Below, piece by piece: positions 35,356-44,391 of a stretch of 49,507 bases of DNA. A program made the translations under genes and the position numbers. Where the stretch lies: the NCBI GenBank assembly GCA_003153015.1, contig PMBS01000169.1:1-49507 (forward strand). The letters are read 5' to 3'. Every line of letters begins with the position of its first letter. The stretch's first letter is position 1. Below the pieces are notes generated by a model. It saw only the letters and a program-made list of their open reading frames with translations. It ran no database searches and was not told where the DNA came from. Source of the stretch: Myxococcales bacterium (lineage in GTDB: Bacteria; Myxococcota_A; Polyangia; Fen-1088).

Positions 35356-36873
35356 CTAGGACCCAGCCGGGTACACGATCTGAATGCCGTTGACCGGTGC
35401 GCGCAAGATTGGCGGTACCCACGTCGACCATGCCGGTGTTGCGGTCAGCGTGAAGCTGGTTCCGGTCACGTTCTGAAACAGGACGTAGGTGCCAGAGCCC
35501 GTGCTTGCGTCCGCGGGTCCTGCGGCAGGCGCCGGCGAGTGTCCAGGGAAGGTGGTGAGGGACCGTCCCGTCTGTGTCACGGTATGTGTCGTCGAGCCGA
35601 TCGTGTATTGGTAGGCGCGAGTCGACGGATTGATGTTCCCATAGCAGTAGACGTAGACATCGTATGCACCGCTCATCGAGCTGGGCAAGGTCACGCTGAT
35701 CGTCGCTGAAACCGCGTCCCTCGCCTCGAGAAAACCATTCATCATGTGCGCGTCGCTCGATGTGTCGGTGAAGGGGACGGTAAACGTGCCTGGCGAGTCC
35801 CAATGAACGGACGCACCGGTCGCGGTGCTGCCATCTGCCGCGAACAGCAGTGAAAGCGTGCCGGTGGCACTCGCAGCGCTGTTCCAATTCGTGGCCGGCT
35901 TGAATCCAGCGGATTCAGCGGCGCCCATCGTGGTTGTTCCATTACTGCCGCCCGCTTGTCCCCCCACGAAGCGAACACTGATGATCATTGGCCCGGTCGT
36001 ACCGCCTGTCCCGCTTCCACCCGTTCCGCCTGCTCCGCCGGTCGCCGCTCCACCTGTCGCTGCTCCACCTGTTGCTGCTCCACCTGTTGCTGCTCCACCT
36101 GTTGCTGCTCCACCCGTCGCAGTTCCGCCCGTCGCGGTTCCGCCTGTCGCTGCTCCGCCTGTCGCTGCTCCGCCTGTCGCTGCTCCGCCTGTCGCTGCTC
36201 CGCCTGTCGCTATTCCTCCTGTCCCGGCTCCGCCTGCTCCGCCTGTCCCGCCGCCATCGGAGCCCCCGGCCCCCAGGTCCGACGGCGGACTGGTATCGCC
36301 AGAGAACGGAACGTCGATTTTGCCATCCCCAGACGGCGTCGCGTCAGCTTTGGCGTCCACCGTGACAGTTCCCCCTGCGCCACCGGTTGCTGTCCCGCCG
36401 GTTCCGCCCGTGGTCGCGCCGCCGGTTCGGACGCCGCCGGCTCCGCCCACTATCGCGCCGTCCGTTCGGCTGCCGCCCGTGCCTTGGTCCACGGGCAGAT
36501 TCGTGTCGCCAGAGAATGGAACGTCAATCCCGCCATCCCCAGACGAGGCTCCGTCGGCCACGGCCCCCGCGTCGAGCGCGACGTTTCCCGCCGCTCCGTC
36601 CGTCGCGGTCCCGCCAACTCCGCCCGTCGTCGACAGTCCGTCAATCCCGCCCGTCGCCGCGCCATCTGGCGCGGCACTGCCACCTGAACCACCAATCGCA
36701 GCATCAGGGCCGGCTGCCCCGCCGCTGCCCCCGGTTGCCACGTCAGCGGACGCCGGGCCGTCCTTGGCGCCGGCATCCTTGTGCCCCTGCAAGGGTGAGG
36801 TTAGGTCCACACAGGCCGCGAATAGAAGGGTCGCGGCGAGTGCTTGCGGGACGGGGGCGAAAGGGCGAGACAA
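35356..36873 (-). CDS. Surface lipoprotein with Gly-rich stalk, paralogue 2
   Basis: A 505-residue paralogue of the preceding entry. It has the same lipobox LLFAAC (Cys21), the same VDLTSPLQG mature start, a longer Gly/Thr/Ala stalk with about twelve GGAAT-type pentapeptides (about 220-280), and a C-terminal domain ending RAPVNGIQIVYPAGS. In paralogue 1 the start region reads ATG AAC TTG TCT CGC; here the matching bases are ACG AAG TTG TCT CGC. The ATG is lost and translation probably starts at TTG 36873, or possibly at ACG. A perfect TATAAT lies only 11 bases upstream, so the mRNA may be nearly leaderless. The gene pair arose by tandem duplication. Confidence 0.7.
   Translation of the reverse strand: MSRPFAPVPQALAATLLFAACVDLTSPLQGHKDAGAKDGPASADVATGGSGGAAGPDAAIGGSGGSAAPDGAATGGIDGLSTTGGVGGTATDGAAGNVALDAGAVADGASSGDGGIDVPFSGDTNLPVDQGTGGSRTDGAIVGGAGGVRTGGATTGGTGGTATGGAGGTVTVDAKADATPSGDGKIDVPFSGDTSPPSDLGAGGSDGGGTGGAGGAGTGGIATGGAATGGAATGGAATGGAATGGTATGGTATGGAATGGAATGGAATGGAATGGAATGGAGGTGGSGTGGTTGPMIISVRFVGGQAGGSNGTTTMGAAESAGFKPATNWNSAASATGTLSLLFAADGSTATGASVHWDSPGTFTVPFTDTSSDAHMMNGFLEARDAVSATISVTLPSSMSGAYDVYVYCYGNINPSTRAYQYTIGSTTHTVTQTGRSLTTFPGHSPAPAAGPADASTGSGTYVLFQNVTGTSFTLTATPAWSTWVPPILRAPVNGIQIVYPAGS
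36040..36220 (-). repeat. 15-bp tandem repeats coding for GGAAT pentapeptides
   Basis: About twelve consecutive 15-bp units, seen on the plus strand as variants of gctccacctgttgct, encode GGAAT, GGTAT or GGIAT. Several adjacent units are identical, so unit number probably changes by slippage or unequal crossover without shifting the frame. Confidence 0.8.
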
Positions 36874-36884
36874 CTTCGTTTACG

Positions 36885-36928
36885 ATTATAGTAGGAACGC
36901 AACGCGCAGGGAACCTTCTATGTGTTCC
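36885..36928 (-). promoter_or_regulatory. Promoter/operator candidate of lipoprotein paralogue 2
   Basis: A minus-strand TATAAT (36885-36890) lies 11 bases before the TTG start. Upstream at 36909-36928 lies GGAACACATAGAAGGTTCCC, an inverted repeat with 5-bp arms (GGAAC/GTTCC) shared with paralogue 1. No good -35 hexamer is seen. The remaining gap to the tRNA shows no other feature. Confidence 0.45.
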
Positions 36929-37099
36929 TTCTACGAATTCTTCGGGTACGCAGATGCTCTTGGGCGTTGACCTGCCCGCGCCAATGGGCAAGATCACCCC
37001 GCTTGGCAGGGCGGAGGTGGACGATTCCGCCACGGTGGGTCACGACGGGGCGACGGACGGACGGCCAGGCAGTCGCCCGATGCAAGAACACAGTAGTTT

Positions 37100-37184
37100 G
37101 CCGGGGTGGCGAAATGGCAAACGCGGCGGACTTAAAATCCGCTATCGCGAAAGCGACCTATGGGTTCGAGTCCCATCCCCGGCA
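37100..37184 (+). tRNA. tRNA-Leu (anticodon UAA)
   Basis: An 85-nt class II tRNA. The acceptor stem GCCGGGG pairs with CCCCGGC and the discriminator is A. The anticodon stem GCGGA/TCCGC holds the loop CTTAAAA (anticodon TAA, leucine). A long variable arm follows (TATCGCGAAAGCGACC), and the T-arm ATGGGTTCGAGTCCCAT is intact. CC but not CCA is encoded. The polysaccharide-type locus begins right after it; I see no integrase or duplicated 3' end. Confidence 0.95.
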
Positions 37185-37186
37185 CC

Positions 37187-39166
37187 TCACCTTTCCGAGC
37201 CTTCCGGCGCGTCTGTCACTGAGCGGGCCTCACCGTTCTTGATGATGCTTCGCCGGATGAAATGGGGTCTCCGCTTGGATTCTTCCAGAATCCTCCCTAT
37301 GTATTCGCCCAGCACCGCGATACCCAGAATCTCCACCGATCCGAAGAACATGATTGCCAGCAGAATGGTGGTGACTCCCCGGGGCGCCAGGCCCGGAAAG
37401 AAGACCCGCAAGGCGACGTGGATCGCTTCGAGAATTATGCTGCACACGAACAGCAAACTGCCAAAAAAACTGAGCAGCGAAAGCGGCAGGTAGCTGAAAG
37501 AGAGAATGCCCTTCTTGGCCCACCCGATGTTCTTGAGAAGGCTGTTGGTCGTGCGGCCGAACATTCGCTTCGGGCGCACATAATCCACGCCGGTCTGTTT
37601 GAAACCGACTGAAGCGCGGATTCCGCGGAGAAACACATCGCGTTCCGGGTATTGCAGGATGGCCTTGACCGCCTTGCGGTCGATCAAAGAGAAATCGCCG
37701 GCATCGTGCGGGATGGAAAGGTACGAAAACGCGTCGAAGATACGATAGAACAACTTATAAGCAATCCGCATTGGCCACAGCGCCTCCCGCCTTACCCGTC
37801 GTCCGTAGACGACGTCATAGCCTTCCTTCCATTTGGCGACAAACTGGCTGATGATTTCGGGCGGATCCTGGAGATCGCCGTCGAGAAGAACGCAGGCATT
37901 CTTGCTCGCGATGCCCATGCCGCTGCGAAAGGCCATCTGCGAGCCGAAATTGCGGGAATGGGAAATGCCGACCACGTGGCGATCCCGGGCGCTGAGTTCG
38001 CGAATGACTTCCTCGCTGTTGTCAGGACTGTTGTCATTGACAAATATGATCTCGTAGTCGACCTTGAGCTCCTCAAAGGTCTTCGTCAGGCGCTGGTACA
38101 TGATCGGGATGGCCTGGCCGTCTTTGTAGCAGGCCACAATGGCAGAAACGCTGCGCTCTTTGTCCAGCCTGAATTGCTTGGACGATCTCTGGTATCGGTC
38201 CTTGTCGTCCAAGCTGCGGTACCATTCAGTGGTGCGCACCAGCCCCGCGCGCAGATCCGTCCGGGCCTTCCATCCCAGAACCTCGGTGGTCTTTTTCTGG
38301 TTGGAGAACCAGTCCGCGAGGTCCCATTTCCGCTGCTCCATCGAACCGAAGACCGGCTGCAGTTTGATGGAAAACAGCTCAGCGGAGGTTTGGGCGACCT
38401 CGGCGATCGTCGTCTTGTTGCCGCTGCCGATGTTGAAGGATTCGCCATAGTGAGACTCGCGCAGGTTGAGAGCCGTGTCGACATATGCCTCGGCGGCGTC
38501 CTCGACGTAAACGAAGTCCCGCGAGATGCCAGCACCCACGAACGGCGGATAAGTGCCCTCCAATCCGTGCTTGACTACGGCGGGGATGAGACGCGACGAA
38601 TCCTCGAGCGGGCCATAGACCGAGAAGAGGCGAAGGTTGGCGCACCGGAGCTTCTTCTTTCTGCCGTAGAATCGGATGAGGTTGGCGCAACCCACCTTGG
38701 AGACGGCGTAATCACTGTTGGGCTGAGGAAGATGGTCTTCTCTGGGGCCGGCGAGGTTGTCGCCATATTCGGATGAGCTTCCCGAATGCACGTAGCAGGC
38801 GATTCTCATGCGCTCCAATTGCTGGAGCAACTTGGCCGTCAGATTAAAGTTGGTCCGGTAGATCAGCTCACTGTCCGATTCGAAGGAATAGGCTCCATAC
38901 GCCACACAATTGAACACCGTTCGTGGCGTGCTTCTCTTCAAGACGTCCTCCAGGTTTGCATCAACCAAGAGATCCGCCGCGACTAAATTCTTGTCGGGGA
39001 CCCCGGCAAGACGCCAGGCCGGCGTATGAAAGATAGTGCCGACCACGTCGTCACGCTGCCTGAGCAGCAGGTGGAGAAGGTTGGCTCCGATGAATCCGCT
39101 GGCCCCGAGAACCAGGATCGGTCCCTGAAGTTGCCCTATCTTCGACTGCAATTCTTGATTGGCCAT
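37187..39166 (-). CDS. Fusion of NAD-dependent sugar epimerase/reductase and GT2 glycosyltransferase
   Basis: A 659-residue two-enzyme fusion. Residues 16-310 are an extended SDR: the Rossmann motif GASGFIG (21-27) and catalytic YAVSK (Tyr153, Lys157), typical of NDP-sugar 4-epimerases, dehydratases or reductases. Residues about 330-560 are a GT2 catalytic domain (SAIVACYKDGQAIP, DGDLQDPPE, GDFSLIDRKAV), followed by two membrane helices (about 560-590 and 610-635) and the EYIGRILEESKRRP end of DPM1/GtrB-like polyprenyl-phosphate glycosyltransferases. One protein may thus make a modified sugar and load it on a lipid carrier. The ATG overlaps the transketolase stop (TGATG); a GTG one codon upstream is also possible. 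Confidence 0.88.
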   Translation of the reverse strand: MANQELQSKIGQLQGPILVLGASGFIGANLLHLLLRQRDDVVGTIFHTPAWRLAGVPDKNLVAADLLVDANLEDVLKRSTPRTVFNCVAYGAYSFESDSELIYRTNFNLTAKLLQQLERMRIACYVHSGSSSEYGDNLAGPREDHLPQPNSDYAVSKVGCANLIRFYGRKKKLRCANLRLFSVYGPLEDSSRLIPAVVKHGLEGTYPPFVGAGISRDFVYVEDAAEAYVDTALNLRESHYGESFNIGSGNKTTIAEVAQTSAELFSIKLQPVFGSMEQRKWDLADWFSNQKKTTEVLGWKARTDLRAGLVRTTEWYRSLDDKDRYQRSSKQFRLDKERSVSAIVACYKDGQAIPIMYQRLTKTFEELKVDYEIIFVNDNSPDNSEEVIRELSARDRHVVGISHSRNFGSQMAFRSGMGIASKNACVLLDGDLQDPPEIISQFVAKWKEGYDVVYGRRVRREALWPMRIAYKLFYRIFDAFSYLSIPHDAGDFSLIDRKAVKAILQYPERDVFLRGIRASVGFKQTGVDYVRPKRMFGRTTNSLLKNIGWAKKGILSFSYLPLSLLSFFGSLLFVCSIILEAIHVALRVFFPGLAPRGVTTILLAIMFFGSVEILGIAVLGEYIGRILEESKRRPHFIRRSIIKNGEARSVTDAPEGSER

Positions 39167-40074
39167 CACGGCTTCTCAGTCAAGGCGAGGATGGACTGCG
39201 GGTCAAGTCCGCATTCTTTCCGGTGGTAGTTCTGCGAGCCGTAGAATCCCGATGGGTAGCCGAGCGCATGACGGTGCGAGAAGTGCTGGGGTGCTGCTCC
39301 GCGGAGCAGAAGGGCATAGGCGAGAGCCTGACCCGCCCCGCCCTCGGCCACGTGTTCCTCCACCACGACAAGGTGTCCAGATCGCTGGATGTCCTCGACC
39401 AACGCAGCGGGGATCTCGTCGGCCAGCACGGGGAGTTCGGACAACACCCACAGAGTGGGGCGGATCTCGGTGGGCCTTTGCATGGCCGCACCCAGAATGC
39501 CGCCAGCCAGCGGACCGACGATGATCAAGGTAGGCCCGCCGCCCACCAGAAGCCGGCGCCAGGACGCATAGGCCGGCAGCACAAAGTTTTTGGGCGTCTC
39601 GTCACTGCCGAGGCGGAAATAGGCGGGACCGCCGGCGCGGGCGATGCGTTCCGCCGCCACGGGAACATCGGCAGCGAAGGCCGGGACGTAGACCTTGAGG
39701 TTGGGCAGGCCCAGCAAGGCGCCGTAGTCTTGCAGAGCGTGATGGGTGGCCCCCATCACCCCATAGGCGTAGCCTCCGCCATTGCCGACGAGAAACACGG
39801 GCAGTTTGTGGAAACAGACGTCGTTGCGTATTTGCTCGAAGGCGCGGGCGTAGATGAACGGAGCGATGCTATAGACCCAGGGCCGGAATCCCAGGCGAGC
39901 CATTCCCGCGGCCACCGAAACCATGTTCTGTTCGGCCACGCCGGCGTTGATGAACCGCGCGCCGGCCGCTGCGCGCACTGGCTCAAGCGCCATGAATCCG
40001 AGATCGCCGGTGAGAAAAGCGAAATCCTTGTCCTCGCATCTTCGCACCAAGGCTGCCGCCAGGATTGTCCTCAC
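39166..40074 (-). CDS. Transketolase-like C-terminal subunit
   Basis: A 302-residue protein equal to the pyrimidine-binding and C-terminal domains of transketolase. FINAGVAEQNMVSVAAGMA holds the catalytic Glu of the thiamine-diphosphate site; AFEQIRND and YGVMGATHHALQDYG follow. GTG 40074 overlaps the stop of the N-terminal subunit (GTGA), which suggests strict co-translation. An upstream frame to 40137 overlaps that subunit. It lies in one unit with the SDR-GT2 fusion, so a role in making a ketose or branched sugar for a glycan, not central metabolism, is likely but inferred. Confidence 0.88.
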   Translation of the reverse strand: MRTILAAALVRRCEDKDFAFLTGDLGFMALEPVRAAAGARFINAGVAEQNMVSVAAGMARLGFRPWVYSIAPFIYARAFEQIRNDVCFHKLPVFLVGNGGGYAYGVMGATHHALQDYGALLGLPNLKVYVPAFAADVPVAAERIARAGGPAYFRLGSDETPKNFVLPAYASWRRLLVGGGPTLIIVGPLAGGILGAAMQRPTEIRPTLWVLSELPVLADEIPAALVEDIQRSGHLVVVEEHVAEGGAGQALAYALLLRGAAPQHFSHRHALGYPSGFYGSQNYHRKECGLDPQSILALTEKP

Positions 40075-40871
40075 CGGCGCTTCGCCTCCTCGACCGCCTG
40101 CGCATATTGCTCCGCCGACATGGGCAAGTAGTGCCACTCCATGCGGTTTTCCATGAAAGAGACACCATGCCCCTTGACGGTTCGCGCGACCACGGCCATG
40201 GGCCGCACCGGCATTTCGACGGACAGAGCATCCCGAATGGCTTCGGGGTCATGCCCGTCGATTTCGCGAACTTCCAGACCGAAGCCACGCAGTTTGTCGG
40301 CCAAACACCCGAGATCCGCCACCTCGGTCGTGGTGCCAAAGCCCTGCAGCCCATTGAGGTCGATGATGGGTACGACCGCAGCGAGCCCATGGTGGGCGAC
40401 AAAGATCAGCGATTCCCAGGTAGATCCCTCGTTCCACTCACCGTCCGACATCAAGCAGAAAACGCGTCCGGGCTGCCCCCGCAGTCGCTTGCCCAGGCCA
40501 AGCCCGGCCGACAGCCCCAAGCCGTGACCGAGACTGCCGGTCGCAAAGACGATATCCGGGATCGCATCGGCCTGCGGATGGCCCACCAGCCGGGTGTGAT
40601 CCTTGTGAAACTGCACCAACTCCTCGTCGGACAGGCGTCCCAACGACCACAGGGTGACATAAAGTGCGCCGGCCGCGTGTCCCTTGGACAGCACGAACAG
40701 ATCGTCCTTCCCCATCACGCGGTGGTGCAGGGTGAGGAGCAGATCGAGCGCGGACAGGTTGCCCCCCAGATGTCCAACCCCGCTCTCATAGTGCATCCGT
40801 AGCAGACGTAGCCGAGCCCGGCGGTGCAGCTCCTTCACGGCGACCTCTTGCTGAGCATCCGGTGTCGTCAC
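40071..40871 (-). CDS. Transketolase-like N-terminal (ThDP-binding) subunit
   Basis: A 266-residue protein equal to the diphosphate-binding domain of transketolase: GHLGGNLSALDLLLTLHH, LSKGHAAGALY, GSLGHGLGLSAGLGLGKRL, and the ThDP/Mg motif SDGEWNEGSTWE with VPIIDLNGLQGFG. It forms the active enzyme with the next protein. The frame extends to 40964, but GTG 40871 has GGAG six bases upstream and gives a normal start (VTTPDAQQEV). It is the first gene of a three-gene coupled unit running to 37187. Confidence 0.88.
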   Translation of the reverse strand: MTTPDAQQEVAVKELHRRARLRLLRMHYESGVGHLGGNLSALDLLLTLHHRVMGKDDLFVLSKGHAAGALYVTLWSLGRLSDEELVQFHKDHTRLVGHPQADAIPDIVFATGSLGHGLGLSAGLGLGKRLRGQPGRVFCLMSDGEWNEGSTWESLIFVAHHGLAAVVPIIDLNGLQGFGTTTEVADLGCLADKLRGFGLEVREIDGHDPEAIRDALSVEMPVRPMAVVARTVKGHGVSFMENRMEWHYLPMSAEQYAQAVEEAKRR

Positions 40872-41467
40872 TCTATTCTCCGGATCGGCCACGCAGCTCA
40901 CGCCGCCTCGGGCCAGAATGGGCCCGGCTCCCCAGCGAGGGTCGAAGGTGGTTTTCTGCGCCACACGACAACGATTTCATACCACGAAAGCCAAGCGAAG
41001 AAGAACCGAGACTGTCGCCCCGGTCACCGAGGAGAAGCATGATCTCGTGGGTGACGGCGGGTCACCCAGTTTTCCCATTTGGCTGAATTTCTGTATATTC
41101 CCGACGCACTTTTCATGAAGTCGCTTTTCCATCCCATTCTCCGCATCCTGGGAATCGCGCTAACCCTCGCGCTTGCTCTGCGCGCTCTGTTTTTTCACTT
41201 CGCCCCTTGGCTGTGGGCACCCAAAACACAGCGTCCGCTTGCTCCAAGTGCCAGGCCAATGCAGACCGCTCGACGGTGGGGATCACGACGCTTGCTTCGG
41301 TCTGCCGGAACGCGCCAAACTTCCGCGTGCCGGTTGTCGTCTTGTCAATCGCTCCGCTCGTCTAGGCGAGAAAGGTCAGCAATCTCTCCCTGGTCTGGCA
41401 CTTCGGTCCCGAACCGTCACGTCGTGGCACTGTCGCCTCCGCCGTGGCAACTCCAAGGAGAGCCAAC
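40872..41467. other. Gap between divergent glycan genes with decayed coding potential
   Basis: 596 bp between the transketolase gene and the small membrane-protein gene. A plus-strand ATG at 41115 opens MKSLFHPILRILGIALTLAL, a plausible membrane start, but the frame soon becomes Arg/Ser-rich and unlike a protein. A different frame (about 41230-41365) reads CSKCQANADRSTVGITTLA and later FRVPVVVLSIAPLV before a stop. These may be pieces of a decayed gene or chance; I recognise no family. Promoters for both divergent units must lie here, but no convincing boxes are visible. Confidence 0.35.
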
Positions 41468-42004
41468 GTGATTCGGATGCCAGGTCCCATTGCGATCTCC
41501 GCGGCCGTCGCGGGGGCGACGATATTCGGATTCGGCCTGGTGTTCTTTCGCGTACCCCGGTCCGCGCTGAGTGGAATGAAGCGACTCTACTTGTCTTGGC
41601 TGTGTGGAACCCTGGTGTGGCTCGCCTGTCTTGCCCACCAACTCCCCGACTGGGGCGCTCTTCCGCGCGGAACAAGGCCGGATCTGATCTGCGGGGTACT
41701 CGTTCTCTGCTGTTTCATCTGGAGCAGCTACTGGTTTGCCAACCTGGGGGGTGGATTTCGCATTCTGATGCTGCTTGACCTGGCAGACGCCCGTCGCCCG
41801 ATCACGCTCAGCCAATGGATGGATCGATATGGAAAACAGCGTGGAATGCGGGAATTCCTCAATGACCGCCTGCGTTCCATTCTGCTCCCGCTCCATCTCG
41901 TCGACTTGGAAGGTGATCGAGTCATCTTGACCCGGCGACGCGGCCGTCCGCTGGCGCGCCTGCTCGGCGTTCTCTCTTTGCTCCTGCTCAAGCGACCCCG
42001 ATGA
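41468..42004 (+). CDS. Small membrane protein of a glycan locus
   Basis: A 178-residue protein with three hydrophobic segments (about 5-25, 40-60, 75-95) and a basic cytoplasmic-looking C-terminal half including LSQWMDRYGKQRGMREFLNDRLRSI and a final hydrophobic stretch. The GTG at 41468 has AAGGAG seven bases upstream, a strong initiation site. The stop overlaps the next gene (ATGA), so it is coupled to a 758-residue membrane protein and probably works with it. I do not recognise the family; small partners of this kind occur next to GT-C enzymes. Confidence 0.65.
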   Translation: MIRMPGPIAISAAVAGATIFGFGLVFFRVPRSALSGMKRLYLSWLCGTLVWLACLAHQLPDWGALPRGTRPDLICGVLVLCCFIWSSYWFANLGGGFRILMLLDLADARRPITLSQWMDRYGKQRGMREFLNDRLRSILLPLHLVDLEGDRVILTRRRGRPLARLLGVLSLLLLKRPR

Positions 42005-44277
42005 TTCTGCCATCTTATTTCTTGGCATTGCTGGCCGCCGCGTTCTATTTCGTTGGATTCGTCGTGATCCATCGATACACCTCGGCCAAGTGGTTCACCC
42101 TGGAGGTGCTGTTCGGTGGCCTGGTTGGCTTGGCGGGTTTGGGCTTGGGTCTGTGCTTCGTGGCAGGGTTCCGCTTTGAACACTACGCAGCAACCTACGG
42201 GATGCTTTGGTTCTGCTTCTTCTTCGTCTCGGGAATCTTCTACGTATCCGTCTCTGCCGCAATCGTGCGCTACCTGGCGAAAAGGCCGCATTTTGCTGCA
42301 TCTATCGCTGAGGTCTATCAGGACTGCATCCAGGCTCCATTTCTCGAGCGTGCGCGTTTCCTCGCCAGAGTTGGCCAAGCCGACCTGTCGAACCAAGGCG
42401 AGGATGGTCACGAAGTTCGCTACAACATTTCACCAGCGGGCAGCAAGAACGCAGCCAGAATCCGCCGAATCCAACGAATATTCGGGTTCGACGCCACAGG
42501 CTACTACTCCGTCCCGAACGACCAAGAAATGCGTGGGGACGGACGCCGCCGGAACATCGGCGAGCCCTCGCACGAATTCGTGAGCATCGCGGGTAGTGCG
42601 GTCCTAGGCTTGGCCTTGGCCGAAACCTGTGTATCGCACGGGGTCCGCCTCGCCGGACGTCCTGTCTGGGCAAGCATCATCGCTGTGCTGGTGCTGGGCG
42701 TCCTCTTCTTCTTTGCCACCCGTGCCGTGGTTTCTCAACTTCGCTCCCAGGCCGGGCGCGACCCCGCGAGCTGGGCACTTTGGGCGCCGCTGGCGGTGGT
42801 CATGCTGCTCGCTCAACTGGCAGGCGTGCGCTACGGCGCCCGAACCTATGTATCGGATTGGGTGGTACTCCTGGCCACGAGCTGGGGCGTCTTGTATGCC
42901 CTGTGGACGACACCGATCCGCAGCCTGTGGCCGCTGTTTCTGCTGTGGATCGCCGGTGTCTGCATCTGGTGGTGGGCGGGAGGAACAGGGCTGCTGCACA
43001 TCGAGGCGGTGGACCGCTACTTGCCTGGGTATCTGAAACAGCGCCCCTGGCTGGACGCCTTGTTCGATCCCCTGGTCGAATTTGGCAATAATCGCTCCCG
43101 ACCCGTCAGTCTGGTTTTCGACTTCATCGACTACCGCCTGGTCCAGGCGAGCATTCGGCTGGGGTATCCCCACTTCAAGATGGTGACCTATCCCGCATTT
43201 GCGCTTGCCTGCATGGGATCGGCCTACTGGTTCTTCGTACGCGACCTCAGACTCACCCGGACCCTATCGCTTCTGCTGTTGACGCTCTTCCAGAGCGCAC
43301 CAGCCATGGCCTTTCACCCGTTGTACCGTTCGGCCAAGATCGGCGCTGCCCTGATGGTCATAGTTGTCTTTGCAGCCTTGTACCGGTTCATCGTGGCCGC
43401 CGAAACGGGCATGAAAATGCGCGGGGCCCTTCCGCGCCTGGCAGGGATCTGGGTGGGATGTCTGATGATGCCGATGTTCGACGAACTCGGAACCTACTCC
43501 ATTGGAATGTTGGTGGCGAGCCTGTCGGTGTACGCGGTCGTTCGGCGAACCCGCATGAGTTGGGTGCTGCTGGCTACGGTGCTTTCAACCCTGATGGCAG
43601 CCTACCTTTACCGCTATGGAGTATCTGCTCGCCTCTACACTTGGGTAAACGGCACTGCCCTGCGGAATCGCTACGACATCGATGGGCGGCTGTACAAGAC
43701 GTTGCGACTGGACGTGCTCCTGGCAACTGGCACGAACCTGGTGTTCGACGCATTTCGATTTATGTTCGGCAATATTTCGCGCGTTGTCGCGGCTGCCGTT
43801 ATGTTGCTTCTGGTGTACGTGTGTTCCCTGGGATTTCCCGTCCGGTGGGGCAAGCGAGCCACCTCCAAGACCTCGTACTTCATCACAGGCCTGGTCCTGC
43901 TCAGCGTCGAGCTGATGTTGGTGCTGCAGTTCTGCATCATGGTTCATTTTCACTGGGCCCAAACCAGGGAGGATGTGCGCCGCATGTACTACGTACTGCC
44001 GACCCTGGCCTTGTTTCTGATGGTAGCTGGGGCGGCGCTGAAGACGGTGTGCGTGGGCCACCGCCGCGTAGCGAAAGTCATCAGCGTCGTTCTGGCGCTG
44101 TGTTTGGCCGGAAACATCGACGCAGACCAGGATCACTACCGGATTGTGCGCTCCGGTCATGCAAAGAAGTACTTTGAGCGTTCCGACAGTGCGGTTGCCG
44201 CCATCTTGAAGGTGCAGAAGGGCGCCATACTCCCTCCCACCACGGATCCGATAGTCAAGCTCGTACTCGGCAAGTAA
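42001..44277 (+). CDS. Large polytopic membrane protein, possible GT-C enzyme
   Basis: A 758-residue protein with two N-terminal hydrophobic segments (1-50), a third and fourth near 60-95, a soluble loop (about 95-195) with basic and aromatic residues, then at least ten more membrane segments to about residue 700 and a short soluble tail. The periplasmic-type loop (about 330-385) includes HIEAVDRYLPGYLKQRPWLDALFDPLVEFGNNRSRP, carrying several Asp/Glu as in GT-C enzymes. No specific family motif is recognised. It is translationally coupled to the preceding small protein. A role as glycosyltransferase, polymerase or ligase of the local glycan is inference. Confidence 0.65.
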   Translation: MILPSYFLALLAAAFYFVGFVVIHRYTSAKWFTLEVLFGGLVGLAGLGLGLCFVAGFRFEHYAATYGMLWFCFFFVSGIFYVSVSAAIVRYLAKRPHFAASIAEVYQDCIQAPFLERARFLARVGQADLSNQGEDGHEVRYNISPAGSKNAARIRRIQRIFGFDATGYYSVPNDQEMRGDGRRRNIGEPSHEFVSIAGSAVLGLALAETCVSHGVRLAGRPVWASIIAVLVLGVLFFFATRAVVSQLRSQAGRDPASWALWAPLAVVMLLAQLAGVRYGARTYVSDWVVLLATSWGVLYALWTTPIRSLWPLFLLWIAGVCIWWWAGGTGLLHIEAVDRYLPGYLKQRPWLDALFDPLVEFGNNRSRPVSLVFDFIDYRLVQASIRLGYPHFKMVTYPAFALACMGSAYWFFVRDLRLTRTLSLLLLTLFQSAPAMAFHPLYRSAKIGAALMVIVVFAALYRFIVAAETGMKMRGALPRLAGIWVGCLMMPMFDELGTYSIGMLVASLSVYAVVRRTRMSWVLLATVLSTLMAAYLYRYGVSARLYTWVNGTALRNRYDIDGRLYKTLRLDVLLATGTNLVFDAFRFMFGNISRVVAAAVMLLLVYVCSLGFPVRWGKRATSKTSYFITGLVLLSVELMLVLQFCIMVHFHWAQTREDVRRMYYVLPTLALFLMVAGAALKTVCVGHRRVAKVISVVLALCLAGNIDADQDHYRIVRSGHAKKYFERSDSAVAAILKVQKGAILPPTTDPIVKLVLGK

Positions 44278-44391
44278 CCGCGCAAAGGGACCTTGTCAGT
44301 CCGGTCGCGACAGACTGCCCTACATCTGGAGTGATCCCGTCTTCTTTCGTCAGCTTCCTTGCCCTCACGTCATACCCTGCAGCGCGCCTGA

